Of a DNA stretch of 64,000 nucleotides, positions 42,232-53,177 are shown piece by piece. Both the position numbers and the translations under genes were made by a program. Below the pieces are notes generated by a model, which saw only the letters and a program-made list of their open reading frames with translations, did not search any database and had not been told where the DNA came from. Source of the DNA: Gracilaria vermiculophylla (lineage: Eukaryota > Rhodophyta > Florideophyceae > Gracilariales > Gracilariaceae); assembly GCA_019155205.2 (NCBI GenBank), contig JAHNZQ020000277.1, positions 1,208,272 to 1,272,271 on the forward strand. Direction: 5' to 3'. How positions within the stretch are numbered: the first letter of the stretch is position 1; every line of letters starts with the position of its first letter.

Positions 42232-43197
42232 TTATTTTAGAGGTCGGAAAGAGTTCTTTCTCTCCCTTAAGGCCTTCATGACCGCAACAGGATCTCCATT
42301 AGCTACGCCAACTGTTTTAGCAAGGTCGGGGCAGTCTGTCCTCATGAATGGATTGAAGAGCTTCTCGTCTCCAATAGTACTGGGTACGGTTGGGGTGTCA
42401 TTCGCGACTTGCTCTTTCGCCCATGCTAGCTTTTCCGCGGTCTTCTCGTTATGAGGCTCAACAGAGATAGCAAACTGCAAATTAGAAACGGTATACTCAT
42501 GGCCACAAAACACAAGAGTGTCGTCTGCCAGGGAAGCCAAAGTAGAGTTCAAAGATTTTTGCATGTCATTCGCGGTGCCTTCGAAAAACTTCCCGCAACC
42601 ACCGATAAATAGGGTATCGCCGGTGAATACTGCTTTCTTGGTGGTGTCAGTGACAAAACATAGATGGCCTTGGGTGTGACATGGAGTGTTTAAGGCAGAG
42701 ACGGTCAGAGAGGAGCCTTTGATGCGGTGGGAAGTACCAGTTTCGAGCCGCTTAGTGACGCCATCAGCAGTTTCGTAGGCGGAACCGACAATTTCAACGT
42801 CTGGAACAAGTTTCGAAAGCTGCACATTTCCGCCAGCATGATCCCAGTGGTGATGGGTTGTGAGCGCCGTAGTCACATCTGCATTCAGCTTTTCGGCGAC
42901 CTGCAGAAGCTTTTCTGGTTCTGCAGGGTCAACGAGTGCGGCGGTTGAAGTGGATTTGTCGTGGATGAGATAGGAGAAATTGTCGGACAGAATGGGTACC
43001 ACGTGAACATCGACAGAGGAATTAAGTGGCACAACAGAGGCACTCATTGTCGCGGGACGGTGTGACACGCTGGAGGGGTAACTTGCCGATCGAAAGAACC
43101 GCGAAGGTAGTGAAGTAAGGAACGCTGGTAGCATGTTGGTGATGCGCACCGGATTTGAAGGCGAGCGTTGGCAATCGTTGACCTGCTTCGGTGGCAT
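42232..43197 (-). CDS. HAGH: Hydroxyacylglutathione hydrolase (glyoxalase II)
   Basis: The single exon encodes 321 residues from ATG 43197. The enzyme hydrolyses S-lactoylglutathione to lactate and glutathione, the second step of methylglyoxal detoxification. The metallo-beta-lactamase fold is complete: THHHWDHAGG at residues 114-123 holds the metal ligands. Other key segments are TPCHTQGHLCF, GDTLFIGGCGKFFEGT and FCGHEYTVSNLQFA, plus the C-terminal helical domain ending NSFRPLK. The N-terminal 50 residues contain MLPAFLTSLPSRFFRSASY from an internal ATG at residue 22. This looks like a mitochondrial presequence, and another ATG at residue 51 would give the cytosolic enzyme length. Both targeted and cytosolic forms from alternative starts are therefore possible, as known in animals. 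Confidence 0.95.
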   Translation of the reverse strand: MPPKQVNDCQRSPSNPVRITNMLPAFLTSLPSRFFRSASYPSSVSHRPATMSASVVPLNSSVDVHVVPILSDNFSYLIHDKSTSTAALVDPAEPEKLLQVAEKLNADVTTALTTHHHWDHAGGNVQLSKLVPDVEIVGSAYETADGVTKRLETGTSHRIKGSSLTVSALNTPCHTQGHLCFVTDTTKKAVFTGDTLFIGGCGKFFEGTANDMQKSLNSTLASLADDTLVFCGHEYTVSNLQFAISVEPHNEKTAEKLAWAKEQVANDTPTVPSTIGDEKLFNPFMRTDCPDLAKTVGVANGDPVAVMKALRERKNSFRPLK

Positions 43198-44186
43198 TGG
43201 TGCCCCACGGGTGGGCTCTCTGCCAGCTACAGAGCATCGTTTCCGCGCTACGTTCAGTTTTGGGCTCGGGAGGTGAAAAAAACAACAAAGGCTTTACAGC
43301 GACACGACAACGAATGCACCACAGTCAATTCTGTCAAGTGTGGGCCGTCGAATCTTCTTTTTCAGGAATACAGGGCCGCTTCACGCAATGAAGATTCCGT
43401 GCAGGAACGACATCTCTGGCAATGGCGAGTTATGCTGTCGTCTTTGTGGTGATTTCGACTAATGCTTCTGCTGCCGATGGTTTTTGGAAGTCGGTTCTTA
43501 TGGAATACATGGCGTGAACAGTGCCGAACAGCGTCAAAGATAGCAATCACCGAATTTTATTGGGGAAGGGGATGCAGTAGTGGAAGGTCGACGTTCAGAA
43601 GGCAGGACGTGGAATGAAAGAAAATGGCGTCGATAGAATGCTTTAGTTCATGGAGGACGAAAAGGAGTACAGCCTGGCGTTTGGAATCGGCGACAAGTCA
43701 AGAGAACTGGTTACTACTTTATACACTGCTGTGAAATGCCAAGACGTGCGCCAAGGGTGCGGTAAGCGCAACCGTGCAGCGGCTCACTAAGGTATGCTGC
43801 TTCTGTGACCGATGGTTTTGCGGCCGGCGGAGTGGGGCAGCTGTGGCACAGGTTTGACGCCACGACCGGTATACGTAAAGTATTAGCGCACCTTTCTTGA
43901 GCTTGCGAAGTCCGCAGAGTAGTCGCGGGCGGCGGGACGGCCGGTGGGTAAAGTGGCAAATGGGATCATCTCAGCGTAGCGCTCTTTGCATCCAGAGAGG
44001 TGGCCCTCAAAAAAGGCCCCGTGTGCCGAGATATTGTAGACAGACAGATACCCTTCTTCCGATGAAACACAGCTGCCCGCGCGCACTCGTGCCCACACCT
44101 GCCTCTCCCAGGCGCGCCTTTCGACCCTCCGTGCGCGCTCCTCTCTTCCCTCCCTCGGAGTAGTCTCACGCTGTGAGCCGGCAAAA
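43198..44186. promoter_or_regulatory. Divergent intergenic region, glyoxalase II / HEATR5-like
   Basis: About 990 bp between head-to-head genes. It has moderate GC content and short open frames of no recognised similarity. The last 150 bp before the ATG are CT-rich. Confidence 0.4.
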
Positions 44187-47100
44187 ATGGGCATTCGCAG
44201 CCGAGCGCCCCGTGCCAACCATCCGCTGCTGGTCGCCGCTGCTGCCATCTCTAGAGCTATCGATCCTGCCTCCCCCATTCGAATCACTGTCATCCGCCTT
44301 CTCGGCGACGCTTTGCACACAATTCAGGAGTCCCAACTGGCCGTCGATGCACTCAAGTCGCGAGCTGCTTCCTTCTCATCCTCATCCCAGGCATTCATCA
44401 CGCGCATTCAACTCGAGGGCGATGCTCGAAAGCGTTCCGCTCATGAGCATGGATGTCGCGCCCTGTTCTCGGCCACCGTGGCTGCCTTGCTCAAACTGCC
44501 TAGTCGCGGAGGCCCTTTGCGTCGACGCGCCATGCAGCTGCTCACTATTGCCGCCAAAGCAGCTGGTCCTGCCGTTGCTATGGCTGCTGCCGATAAGTGT
44601 CGGTCGCACATTGAAGGCTTGAAGCGAATGACCTGGGCTAATTCCGAGTCCGCAGATTTTGAGGTTGTTTGCGCCGTTTTGACTCTGGCCGAAATCTCTT
44701 CTTGTCATATTGCGGGTAGACAGGTCGCTACCGACTCTATCCATTTCCTGCTCAGCCCTCGTGTTCGTCAAAAATGCAAACGACCAGACCTGTCGCATGC
44801 TATTGCCGTGATTGTTCAAAGCTTCCCCCCTCATGCGCCTCCTGAAGATCGTCTCGTTGATAACATGCTGGAATATTCGCTATCATCCTCCTCCGTCAAG
44901 CAGGGGTCCGCTGGCTTTGCCACTGCGTTGCTAACTGCTGTTCTTGCACCGTTCCTTGTGTCCAGAGGACCACAACCTAGTGATGACGTCTTCGGAACAT
45001 GTGCAAAGGCTTTGCACGTAGCTCCATCACCAACGGAGCGAGCTATGTGGGCATTAGCCATGGTTCGAGCGTCAGTCACTGCGCGACGATCTTCCTTGTA
45101 CCAACTTCGGAGATATGGAACATCAGAGGTTGGTTCCAAGTTTCCGCAAGATGGCGTCAAATTAGGTGCCAATCCTGAGAAAGTATCAGACGATTCAGAT
45201 CCGGCGAATTGGGTATCCAACATTACTTTTGAAGATTCACTATTGCAAGTTGCGCGCGAGACACATTTAGCTCAAGGGGATATTGACTCTTCCATAGCCG
45301 TAGCAGCCGTGTTGCGAATGTGGTCACAAGCTTTGCCGGACAGCATTCCAATTATAATCCCAAATGCAATTGCCAAACTCATGCCCGATCTCCATAATGT
45401 TAAAGCTGTTTCCACGTTGGTAGATGCAATATGGCTAGGTTTGTTAAAGAATTTGAAGCCAAGTTTGTCTACAACCGTCTTCAAAGGTCTTCTACCCGCA
45501 CTGGAATCAGAAGGTTTGGAATTCGCTACCACACTTCATCTCTGCGCTGTGTTAATCGCCACACATGGGCGACAGGCTTTGAATGAAAATGGCGTTTCCA
45601 CTGATTACAAAGACTCCACCAAGATGCTTCTATCATCTGTTCACAATGCTCTCAAATCTAATTCGTCTGCTACGCGCTTGTCAGCTATCCGTCTCATGGA
45701 TGCATTAGTAGGAGCATTGCCACGAACTTGCGCTCAACTTTTAATCACCACGCTTCAGAATTTGAGAATATCTGACCTCGCACTGGCAACTAAGTACTCC
45801 TCTGCTGGAGAAGAAAACACCGCCGATGGTATTTTCGAATCCGATATTTCTTCTCTCCTGGGAAACGCTGCTGCCCTTTCTGTTCTAATTGAGCGAATAA
45901 CGTTAGGAAAATGTAGTGTTCCTGCTGCCTTAAAGCACCAAGTTGTTGTCGATAGTTTAGCATTGCTGCGCGTTCATCTTGTCGATCAAAATAGCAGTGG
46001 GTTCGATGCGATCAACAGTGTCAGGCGAAGGGCGGGTTGGGGTCTTATAGCGGCGCTTGCGCGTGGAAAACAGAAGGAGCTATTTGAAGGGGAGAATCTC
46101 ACTGAGCTTTTGGGTTTATGGAGAGAAGAGCTTGGATATGCTGCTCCAAAGTCGTCAACTCAACAGAACGCGAGATATTTTGGTCAACAGACAAGCGCAA
46201 CTATCCCGGATTCTTCAGAGTTGTTTGATGTCAAAACCTTTAAGCATACGGTGAGCAATTCTTGCACCAGGTCTGCGGCCCTCCGTGCCGTCGTGGATGC
46301 GGTTCACAATATTCCTAGTCCCCGATTGGAGCAATGTGCATCTGCCGTATGCAGCGCATGCGCGGCGCGGATCTCAGCGTTTCTCACGAGCATTAACATG
46401 ACTGCGCATAGTGGGGGAGGTTCTTCCACTTCGGGACTTGTCAACTTATCACTAGGAACCGAAAATGCTGGAGATGCAACAGCTACGAAAAAGCGTATGG
46501 CAGTGCAGCTTGTACGTTCTCTCACAAAGGAATGTATTCAATTAGTCCAATGTCTGGCGATTGTTCCACCTAAGGGGGATGCGGGAGAATTGTGCTACTT
46601 AATTTCTATTTCGCTGGCTGAAGAAGCACAAAAGATATTGGGAGAAGATGCTTCTCATCAAGGGCTTGTTTACTCTGTTGGAGGCGGATCCATTCATACG
46701 GAGAAAGATATGACTGAGATTACCATGTCCAATCGTCCCTTGACGATCCATCACTTTTCATCTCATCTAAGCACTCTTTCAAGCTACGAGGGCATCAGAC
46801 GGAAGCGCCCGGAAAGGGTCAAATCGAGCACATCGGCGAACTCAACTCTTGATCAATGCGAGCTTGGCTGGATATATGACTTGGAAGGCATCAGTTCTTC
46901 ATGTCCTGAGCATGTACTCGTGCATTCGGCTAGAGCAGTTGCAGCAATCGTTGCCGAAGATTTAATGACCTCTGGTTCGCTCATCGAGTCGATGTCTTCC
47001 ATTGGATTTTCTCCACCCATGAGCGCTTCGATATGCTTGGAACTTACAAAACGTCTTTCTCGTTCAGATTTAGCTGAGATTAATCGTGCTTTGGCCATGT

Positions 47101-50100
47101 TACAAATTCTAGCCCGTAAGGCTTTGGCCGTAACAAATGGCTGTCAAAGATCTATTAGTTTGCAAAACAAAACAGGGAAGATACAAACACCTGGGAGAAA
47201 TGGAGATGGCAACTGTCATGAAATACGTGACTTACCTGGCTATGCGTTACAACTGAATACCCATTCGGGGCATCGGCTAGGGTGGGCTCGAGCGTTTTCC
47301 GATGAAGGACACATAGCAAGAGTGCCATATCATAATTTTCACACAAGGGCTATGGGAATCATGTATGCTACGAGAACAATATCGGCCGAAGCTCATCGTG
47401 AGCTAAGCATAACTGGAGGACCAACATTGTGGGTTGGTTTGATGAGAAGAGTAATTTCCTCAGTGAAGAGCAACGTTAGTGGTTCAGGTGCTTCGCAATC
47501 TATGATTCTTTCAAACGCCATTGCAGCTTTAGGTGCACTTTTGGAAGTGGTTCCTGAGCCATCTAGTAGTGGTAAAGGAGATGGAGGTTCACCTCGTAAA
47601 ACGAGAGCGAAAGAGCATGATGATCTGTCTGAAGTTTCTGAGCAAGCTATCGACATAATTGCCGAAGCCATTGGGTCAGGAAAGAGCGAAGTTCAAGCAG
47701 CTGCGGCCTTGGCGCTGAGCAGCTGTTCACACAGGGTGGCATCTGCATCCGAACGCCTTTTGGGATCTTTACTCCGTGCATGGTCCCAGGATCGGGGCGA
47801 GTTTGGTTCTTTAGGTCATTTTGGAAGGTGTGCTTACGAAGTTGATATTTGGCTTTCGTGCTTCGGCCATCTTTGGAAAGGTATGGGAATTAAAGATGTT
47901 GGAAACCGTATTCATTTCTTTACTCAAGACTTTCATGGATTAGGTGGAGCTTCGTCTTCATTTGTCACGGCTGCAGCTGCTGTAGTGTCTTCGTGCCGAC
48001 TTCACTGGTGGCCCATAAGTGAATCCAGTCACTTCTCTGTGAAAGAAATGTCGACCGAGCTTCTTGAATGGACTGGAGAGACTTCGAGAAGAGCTAGAGC
48101 AGCCGGTATTCATGGTATGACGAGCTTATGGACTGCAAAGATAGATTATGCACAATCAGAATTTGTGTCCAACTCAGTTTCGGATTCTGAAGCTTCTGGA
48201 GTCTTATGTAAGGATGACAAGGATGTCGAAAAGCCAATTTTGCCTGTTGAGACCTTTTCCCTCAAAGACCAGTCACGATTATTAAGCCCTGTTGGTCCTT
48301 TTCTGGACGAAGTCCTCTATGATGCACTTGCACCGCTTCAGGACTGCGATGATTCAATAGAACTTCAGGATTCTGCGACAGGTGCTGTTCAGGAGATAAT
48401 AAGAGGTGCTGGAGCAGCTGAAATATGTACAAACTTACCGAGACTTGCTGAGTCGTTATTTGCCACAGTCAATTGCGGTATTGTAGATGCAGAAAAGGCT
48501 GTGTTGAAGCTTGTTCAAGCAGATGCGTCTAGAAGACCACGCTATTGGTTCGGTTTATGTCGAGCAATATGCTTAGGTGGGGAACGCTTGAACTTCGGAG
48601 AAAAGAAAACTGAATGGGATGTTTCGTCAGCCACAAAATGCTTCACCGTACGGGTTGCAATGATTGCCGTCGATGTTTCACTTGCTGCTTGCAACTGCTC
48701 TCTTTCGAAGATAAAGTCAACCAAAGGGTTTGGAAGTCACACCTGTGCGTATGGGTTTATCCGCAAGGTCTTTGATTTTGTACAGCAAATATGTGGGAGG
48801 AACTGTGTCGACTTTGAAATATGCACTGAAGGATGCAAGCTATTGCAAAGGATCACTTTAAGGGCAGGATATTGGTTAGCGAACAGGGAAGGAGAGGTTG
48901 ATCTCTTTCCAGAGTTCAAGAATATGTGGGAATCTTGCTCTACCCTCGTAGAGAAACTTCTCACAGATAAATCTCCTGATTGTCTCGTGGAAGCGGCGTC
49001 CTCTGCTGTTACGGAAAAACTCCTTCTTTCTCTTCGACGCAGAAAAGTTAGTGAATCTTCGGTCGAGGCGGCCACTATTTTTCTCGATCGCATGGTTGAA
49101 AAAAACTCGAGGACGGGACTCTTATTTTCAGATCAAGGAGAAGATATAGGCACAAAAGCAGCTCTTGGGTTTATCTCAAAGTATGGAATGATCATTTCCG
49201 CACTTGGCGCCCTTGAACAAGATTCATATAGCCACTTTTCGAAAGGAATCACACTGAATCCAGTTATTCAACAATTTCTTTATGCATGTTGTGGTGATTT
49301 TGTCACCGCTTTAACAGATGAAGGCCTTCGCAACTTGGCCAAAAATGGAGGTTCGATTACTTCTCGAGCACTTTCGGAAAAGATGTTATTAAGTTCATTC
49401 CTTTCAAACATCGCTCCAATTGTTCTCGGGGCTGTTTCATCGCCCTGTCTTGAATACCGAGAGCCAGATCATCATGCAGCAAGTATTTGGGAGAACTCTT
49501 GTTCACCTGGAGTGAAGATGGCGTCAGATATCTCAGAATACGTACCGGTTGCTCTGTCTACAATGGTCTGGCTGATCAAACACGACCAAGGGGAATCTTT
49601 CAAGTTGAAGACCCTGTCAAAGTTCTGCACACAATATCAAGAAACACTAGCTTGCCTTCTGAAATCTGGTTGGGGGAATGATACGCTTGGGTTAGAAGCT
49701 CTTTCTAGCTTTGCTGAGTGGAATCAGACGGAATTTCTCATATTTGCAGAGCAGCTTTCTATACGTGGAGATCTCAAAGCAGACGCCGTCTCGTTGATGA
49801 TTGATCTTGTGCTTTCAGTTTTTGTGGATGCTGTCGAAGATGAGTTCAACGCCGTCAAAGAAATGGAAACGAAGAGTGTGAGACGTGCGCTCTTCTCTTT
49901 GTGCGGTTTCGGTGACAGGCTCGCGAAGATTAGCGTTTTGGATGTGAATTTCGTTCACGGCAAGATCTTGGATGCGATTCTAATGGCAACCGCATCTGAA
50001 AGTGTCGTCGTTGCTACTGTGTTCAGCAGCAATGATGTACTGGCGGCACTTTGCAATCTGATGCACAACTGCATTTCAAGATCAGATTCGTCATTGTCGA

Positions 50101-50774
50101 CCACAAAGTTTTGCTTTGACCACGCTAAAGCTCTTGTTTCGCATGCGATCGACAACAAATCTCTCCCACACTTGAAGATGGGAATATCAATGATGATTGC
50201 AGTGCAAAGTATCTCAGATGGCATTTCTGTGCAAGACGTCGTTAGCGTGTTGGCTACGGATCATTCTTTCGATTTTGGGAATTCAAGCGGACAATCACTG
50301 CTCGCTGTTTCTCTCGGCTGCCATGGGACAGAGGATTTCTTAACTCGAGTTCTCAATGAAATCTCCGTTGATTCAAGGGCCGAGAATGTTGACAGAGTTC
50401 TTCTACTGCTCGAACAGCTTCACAAGGTGGCCTCATACGGTGAGCAGTTTGAATTACCAGTTGCGATGAAATTTGCATTGAACGCGGTATTAGCTGATGG
50501 TGCCGGGAGTGATGAGATCAACAGGAGTGGTATGATACTCTATTCCACACTTCTTTCACTTTTGGTTCGTGCGTTGCCGGAAGGCTCAGATGAAGATGGC
50601 TCCTCTCCTTTTTCAGATGGAGTTACAAGCTGCGCTGAATTTTTCGCTGAACTTGTCGAAGAGGAGAAGGACACTCTTGAAACGCTCGTATCCTCTCTTC
50701 AACCTGAAGAACGTGAGAAGGCCATAAAGTTCATCACGTGGTGGGAAGAAGCAAAATGTAGTGTTAAAAATTAA
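44187..50774 (+). CDS. Giant HEAT-repeat protein, HEATR5/Laa1/SWEETIE-like
   Basis: A single uninterrupted exon encodes 2195 residues and is the largest gene in the window. It consists almost throughout of helical HEAT-type repeats without a catalytic motif. Length and N-terminal pattern (IRLLGDALHTIQ, GCRALFSATVAALLKLP) fit the HEATR5 family: animal HEATR5B (about 2070), yeast Laa1 (about 2014) and plant SWEETIE (about 2150). A family-like segment is the region near residues 1160-1240, including EVQAAAALALSSCSHRVA, LLRAWSQDRG and DIWLSCFGHLWKGMG. Laa1 and HEATR5 are cofactors of the AP-1 clathrin adaptor at trans-Golgi and endosomes. A low-complexity patch is near 1130-1150. The family call rests on length, architecture and partial motifs; another HEAT scaffold cannot be excluded. 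Confidence 0.68.
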   Translation: MGIRSRAPRANHPLLVAAAAISRAIDPASPIRITVIRLLGDALHTIQESQLAVDALKSRAASFSSSSQAFITRIQLEGDARKRSAHEHGCRALFSATVAALLKLPSRGGPLRRRAMQLLTIAAKAAGPAVAMAAADKCRSHIEGLKRMTWANSESADFEVVCAVLTLAEISSCHIAGRQVATDSIHFLLSPRVRQKCKRPDLSHAIAVIVQSFPPHAPPEDRLVDNMLEYSLSSSSVKQGSAGFATALLTAVLAPFLVSRGPQPSDDVFGTCAKALHVAPSPTERAMWALAMVRASVTARRSSLYQLRRYGTSEVGSKFPQDGVKLGANPEKVSDDSDPANWVSNITFEDSLLQVARETHLAQGDIDSSIAVAAVLRMWSQALPDSIPIIIPNAIAKLMPDLHNVKAVSTLVDAIWLGLLKNLKPSLSTTVFKGLLPALESEGLEFATTLHLCAVLIATHGRQALNENGVSTDYKDSTKMLLSSVHNALKSNSSATRLSAIRLMDALVGALPRTCAQLLITTLQNLRISDLALATKYSSAGEENTADGIFESDISSLLGNAAALSVLIERITLGKCSVPAALKHQVVVDSLALLRVHLVDQNSSGFDAINSVRRRAGWGLIAALARGKQKELFEGENLTELLGLWREELGYAAPKSSTQQNARYFGQQTSATIPDSSELFDVKTFKHTVSNSCTRSAALRAVVDAVHNIPSPRLEQCASAVCSACAARISAFLTSINMTAHSGGGSSTSGLVNLSLGTENAGDATATKKRMAVQLVRSLTKECIQLVQCLAIVPPKGDAGELCYLISISLAEEAQKILGEDASHQGLVYSVGGGSIHTEKDMTEITMSNRPLTIHHFSSHLSTLSSYEGIRRKRPERVKSSTSANSTLDQCELGWIYDLEGISSSCPEHVLVHSARAVAAIVAEDLMTSGSLIESMSSIGFSPPMSASICLELTKRLSRSDLAEINRALAMLQILARKALAVTNGCQRSISLQNKTGKIQTPGRNGDGNCHEIRDLPGYALQLNTHSGHRLGWARAFSDEGHIARVPYHNFHTRAMGIMYATRTISAEAHRELSITGGPTLWVGLMRRVISSVKSNVSGSGASQSMILSNAIAALGALLEVVPEPSSSGKGDGGSPRKTRAKEHDDLSEVSEQAIDIIAEAIGSGKSEVQAAAALALSSCSHRVASASERLLGSLLRAWSQDRGEFGSLGHFGRCAYEVDIWLSCFGHLWKGMGIKDVGNRIHFFTQDFHGLGGASSSFVTAAAAVVSSCRLHWWPISESSHFSVKEMSTELLEWTGETSRRARAAGIHGMTSLWTAKIDYAQSEFVSNSVSDSEASGVLCKDDKDVEKPILPVETFSLKDQSRLLSPVGPFLDEVLYDALAPLQDCDDSIELQDSATGAVQEIIRGAGAAEICTNLPRLAESLFATVNCGIVDAEKAVLKLVQADASRRPRYWFGLCRAICLGGERLNFGEKKTEWDVSSATKCFTVRVAMIAVDVSLAACNCSLSKIKSTKGFGSHTCAYGFIRKVFDFVQQICGRNCVDFEICTEGCKLLQRITLRAGYWLANREGEVDLFPEFKNMWESCSTLVEKLLTDKSPDCLVEAASSAVTEKLLLSLRRRKVSESSVEAATIFLDRMVEKNSRTGLLFSDQGEDIGTKAALGFISKYGMIISALGALEQDSYSHFSKGITLNPVIQQFLYACCGDFVTALTDEGLRNLAKNGGSITSRALSEKMLLSSFLSNIAPIVLGAVSSPCLEYREPDHHAASIWENSCSPGVKMASDISEYVPVALSTMVWLIKHDQGESFKLKTLSKFCTQYQETLACLLKSGWGNDTLGLEALSSFAEWNQTEFLIFAEQLSIRGDLKADAVSLMIDLVLSVFVDAVEDEFNAVKEMETKSVRRALFSLCGFGDRLAKISVLDVNFVHGKILDAILMATASESVVVATVFSSNDVLAALCNLMHNCISRSDSSLSTTKFCFDHAKALVSHAIDNKSLPHLKMGISMMIAVQSISDGISVQDVVSVLATDHSFDFGNSSGQSLLAVSLGCHGTEDFLTRVLNEISVDSRAENVDRVLLLLEQLHKVASYGEQFELPVAMKFALNAVLADGAGSDEINRSGMILYSTLLSLLVRALPEGSDEDGSSPFSDGVTSCAEFFAELVEEEKDTLETLVSSLQPEEREKAIKFITWWEEAKCSVKN

Positions 50775-51173
50775 CTGTTATACACAACTTATCCGTTAAC
50801 TCATAACTGCGGAATGCTAACTTTAAGATACAAAGAATAATCTGAATGCACAGCCTCATCGAGGACTAAACGTACGAGAAGCAGAGCATTTATATGTAAT
50901 CTGAACTTGGTTTAATAGGAAAGAAAGAGTCGTACTACCAGATCGAAAATAGAAATCAGACATTTCGCATCGATCGAGCCCTCGTTCGCTTCGCATTGCG
51001 GCTAAAGAGCATACCCCTCGAGAGCTTTGCACCAAATGAGAAACTATTTGCGGGATCAGTGAGGTTCATCCCAGTGATATATTTCAACGCTGATTGTCTT
51101 GTTGCATCGCATACGATAACCTGACATTCGCTCTCACGTCTCTGGTTATGCACTTCAATGTTCTTTCCCACGA
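50775..51173. other. Intergenic spacer between convergent genes
   Basis: About 400 bp, AT-rich after the HEATR5-like stop. The minus-strand open frame here overlaps the end of eL33 in another frame and is not a gene. No other feature. Confidence 0.45.
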
Positions 51174-51509
51174 TCAAATCTGGCTTGGATAGAGCATGAT
51201 ACGCACAGGCTTCCCTATGGAGGTAGCGGGCAGATTCTTGGTGAATTTCGCCTTGACATGGCCGTTGTTTCCGTGTGGTGCGATGATTCGCCCCCACATG
51301 AAGCGATATTTGCTCATTTCACCGGTTCGAGATTTCTTCAGAGTATTCGCCTTGTACACATACGCAATTCGCTTTCCCAGGTAAAACCGGGCGTCTTTAC
51401 GGTCTTTGACGCCTTCAATCTGAATTCGGGACTGACCACAGTGTTGGTTCCGACGATTGCGCTTATAGCCCAAATGAACGCCCTTCACATGTAATCTGAC
51501 CTGAGACAT
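51174..51509 (-). CDS. RPL35A: Cytosolic ribosomal protein eL33 (RPL35A)
   Basis: The single exon encodes 111 residues, MSQVRLHVKGVHLGYKRNRR to VRIMLYPSQI. It is a component of the 60S subunit. KGVHLGYKRNRRNQ, FYLGKRIAYVYKA, WGRIIAPHGNNGHVKAKF and the terminal GKPVRIMLYPSQI are all characteristic of eL33. Length equals the family norm (107-112). It forms a head-to-head pair with uS11 across 440 bp, so one large- and one small-subunit protein share a promoter region. Confidence 0.97.
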   Translation of the reverse strand: MSQVRLHVKGVHLGYKRNRRNQHCGQSRIQIEGVKDRKDARFYLGKRIAYVYKANTLKKSRTGEMSKYRFMWGRIIAPHGNNGHVKAKFTKNLPATSIGKPVRIMLYPSQI

Positions 51510-51949
51510 GGTGGCTTTTCTAAACTGCTAAGCTGAGCAGCAGAAGATGCGCGATGTTCAAGGAGGTTTAAGAAAATGATCGTAGTCTCGTAGCGAAACG
51601 CTTTCCTTTGAGATCGCGATCCTGAAGATGACGGAGTTCCTCAGGATGACGACTTCACTATCGCGGGTCGGTGCAGGCGGTGGGTGATGAGAAGCAACGA
51701 GCCCAATGGAGCGACGGCCGGCGTCAAAAATTAGACTTTTCTAGATCAGAAAGTAAAAATTATTTGAAAAGTCTCATCACCAGTACCAGCCTCGCGCACC
51801 GCCGTCGTCCATTCCTGATCCAATCCCCAAGCATCCGCTGGGCTCACTCGACACCACGTACACTCCTTCTGACCTAGCACCGCTTGTATACGTTCCAGCA
51901 AGTCTCTTCGCAGCCGTTTATTGCGACTCTGTTGACTTAAAGAGCAGAA
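51510..51949. promoter_or_regulatory. Shared promoter of eL33 and uS11
   Basis: A 440-bp interval between two ribosomal protein genes transcribed divergently. No clear TATA box. A shared bidirectional promoter is the simplest reading. Confidence 0.5.
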
Positions 51950-52393
51950 ATGTCTAAGAAAACTCGGAATGACGAGCCGGTTAAGCTCGGGCCGACGCTG
52001 CGGGATGGCGAGAACTGCTTTGGCGTTTGCCACCTTTTTGCCTCCTTCAATGATACTTTCATTCATGTCACCGATTTATCGGGAAGAGAAACTCTAGTCC
52101 GCCGCACAGGAGGTATGGAAGTGAAGGCAGATCGCGATGAGAGCTCTCCGTACGCTGCTATGATGGCGGCTCAGAAGGTTGCCGAGAGACTGAAGCAACT
52201 TGGAATCACAGCTATTCATATTAAGCTTCGTGCGACCGGTGGAAACACTACGAAGACGCCCGGCCCTGGTGCCCAATCTGCGATGCGCGCTCTTGCCCGT
52301 TCTGGATTGAAAATTGGTCGTATTGAAGATGTGACCCCGATTCCCACGGATTCCACAAGGAAGAAGGGCGGTCGCCGTGGTCGTCGTCTCTAA
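51950..52393 (+). CDS. RPS14: Cytosolic ribosomal protein uS11 (RPS14)
   Basis: The single exon encodes 147 residues. It is a 40S platform protein near the mRNA exit. [53 protein letters not shown] and [20 protein letters not shown] are conserved, as is the basic C-terminus [14 protein letters not shown]. Complete in length (family 150). ATG at 51950 is preceded by a pyrimidine-containing leader. Confidence 0.98.
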   Translation: MSKKTRNDEPVKLGPTLRDGENCFGVCHLFASFNDTFIHVTDLSGRETLVRRTGGMEVKADRDESSPYAAMMAAQKVAERLKQLGITAIHIKLRATGGNTTKTPGPGAQSAMRALARSGLKIGRIEDVTPIPTDSTRKKGGRRGRRL

Positions 52394-53177
52394 CATGCTT
52401 GCCTGGCCTCTACTGCAATGTCAAAGTACATTCGATAAACGTTTCATTTACGTATCCATTCTGAGGATATTAAGCTTTCACCACGCTGGTGGTCTATGTT
52501 TCTCTGGTGCTTACAATAAACGAAACCCGCAGAGGCTGGCTTGATAGGGCTTTCTTTTTCTCAGATCTATTCATTTGAGTATCATTTGTGCTCGGAGAAG
52601 TCCCTGTTTTATTCAAAATGTGCAGCGTGTATTAAACTTACCTGTCGTCGAGACTCTGCCAGAAGTGGGCGTTTCTTTCTTTCTTTTTGTTAACGTTGAA
52701 TATACTGATGAGCACTATTTCACGTGCTCCGTAAAACGTTTGACTGGAACGTGGGTTGGTACGGATTTCGATATGGACCGTAAAAGCTTACCAGAACATA
52801 CGGGGGCAAAAGGGAGTGGAAGCGTACAAAACCGTCTCCAGCCAGAAGACCATGAGTTTGATTGCATTGTAAGGCTCATGGAGGCTCACAGACGTCGGAT
52901 ATTTCTGTAAGCACTATGGGAGTCTTGTCGTTTTGCGCCGTCCATGACATTGACTTCGAACAGAATATCACCGCACAAAACGTGCAAGTGATAAGCCGTC
53001 TCTGAAACAGAACGCAACCGAGAATGCGTGAAGCCGTAGCCCTTGGCGCGCGAAATGGCCGAGCGATTTATGGAAACTAAAACGACGCAAGGATGTTCGT
53101 GAACAAGCGGAACTGCGGCTATCTCGCGCTTCGTTTACACTTTTAAATGTTTTAAAAATATGTTGAAGAGAGAGTGT
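52394..53177. other. Intergenic region between ribosomal protein genes
   Basis: 784 bp between convergent genes. AATAAA near 52516 may be the uS11 polyadenylation signal. A 111-codon open frame at 52575-52910 (plus) has no recognised similarity. Confidence 0.4.

Noticed and set aside
52575..52910. 111-codon open frame between uS11 and uS17
   Set aside because: No similarity or domain, and composition resembles surrounding spacer.
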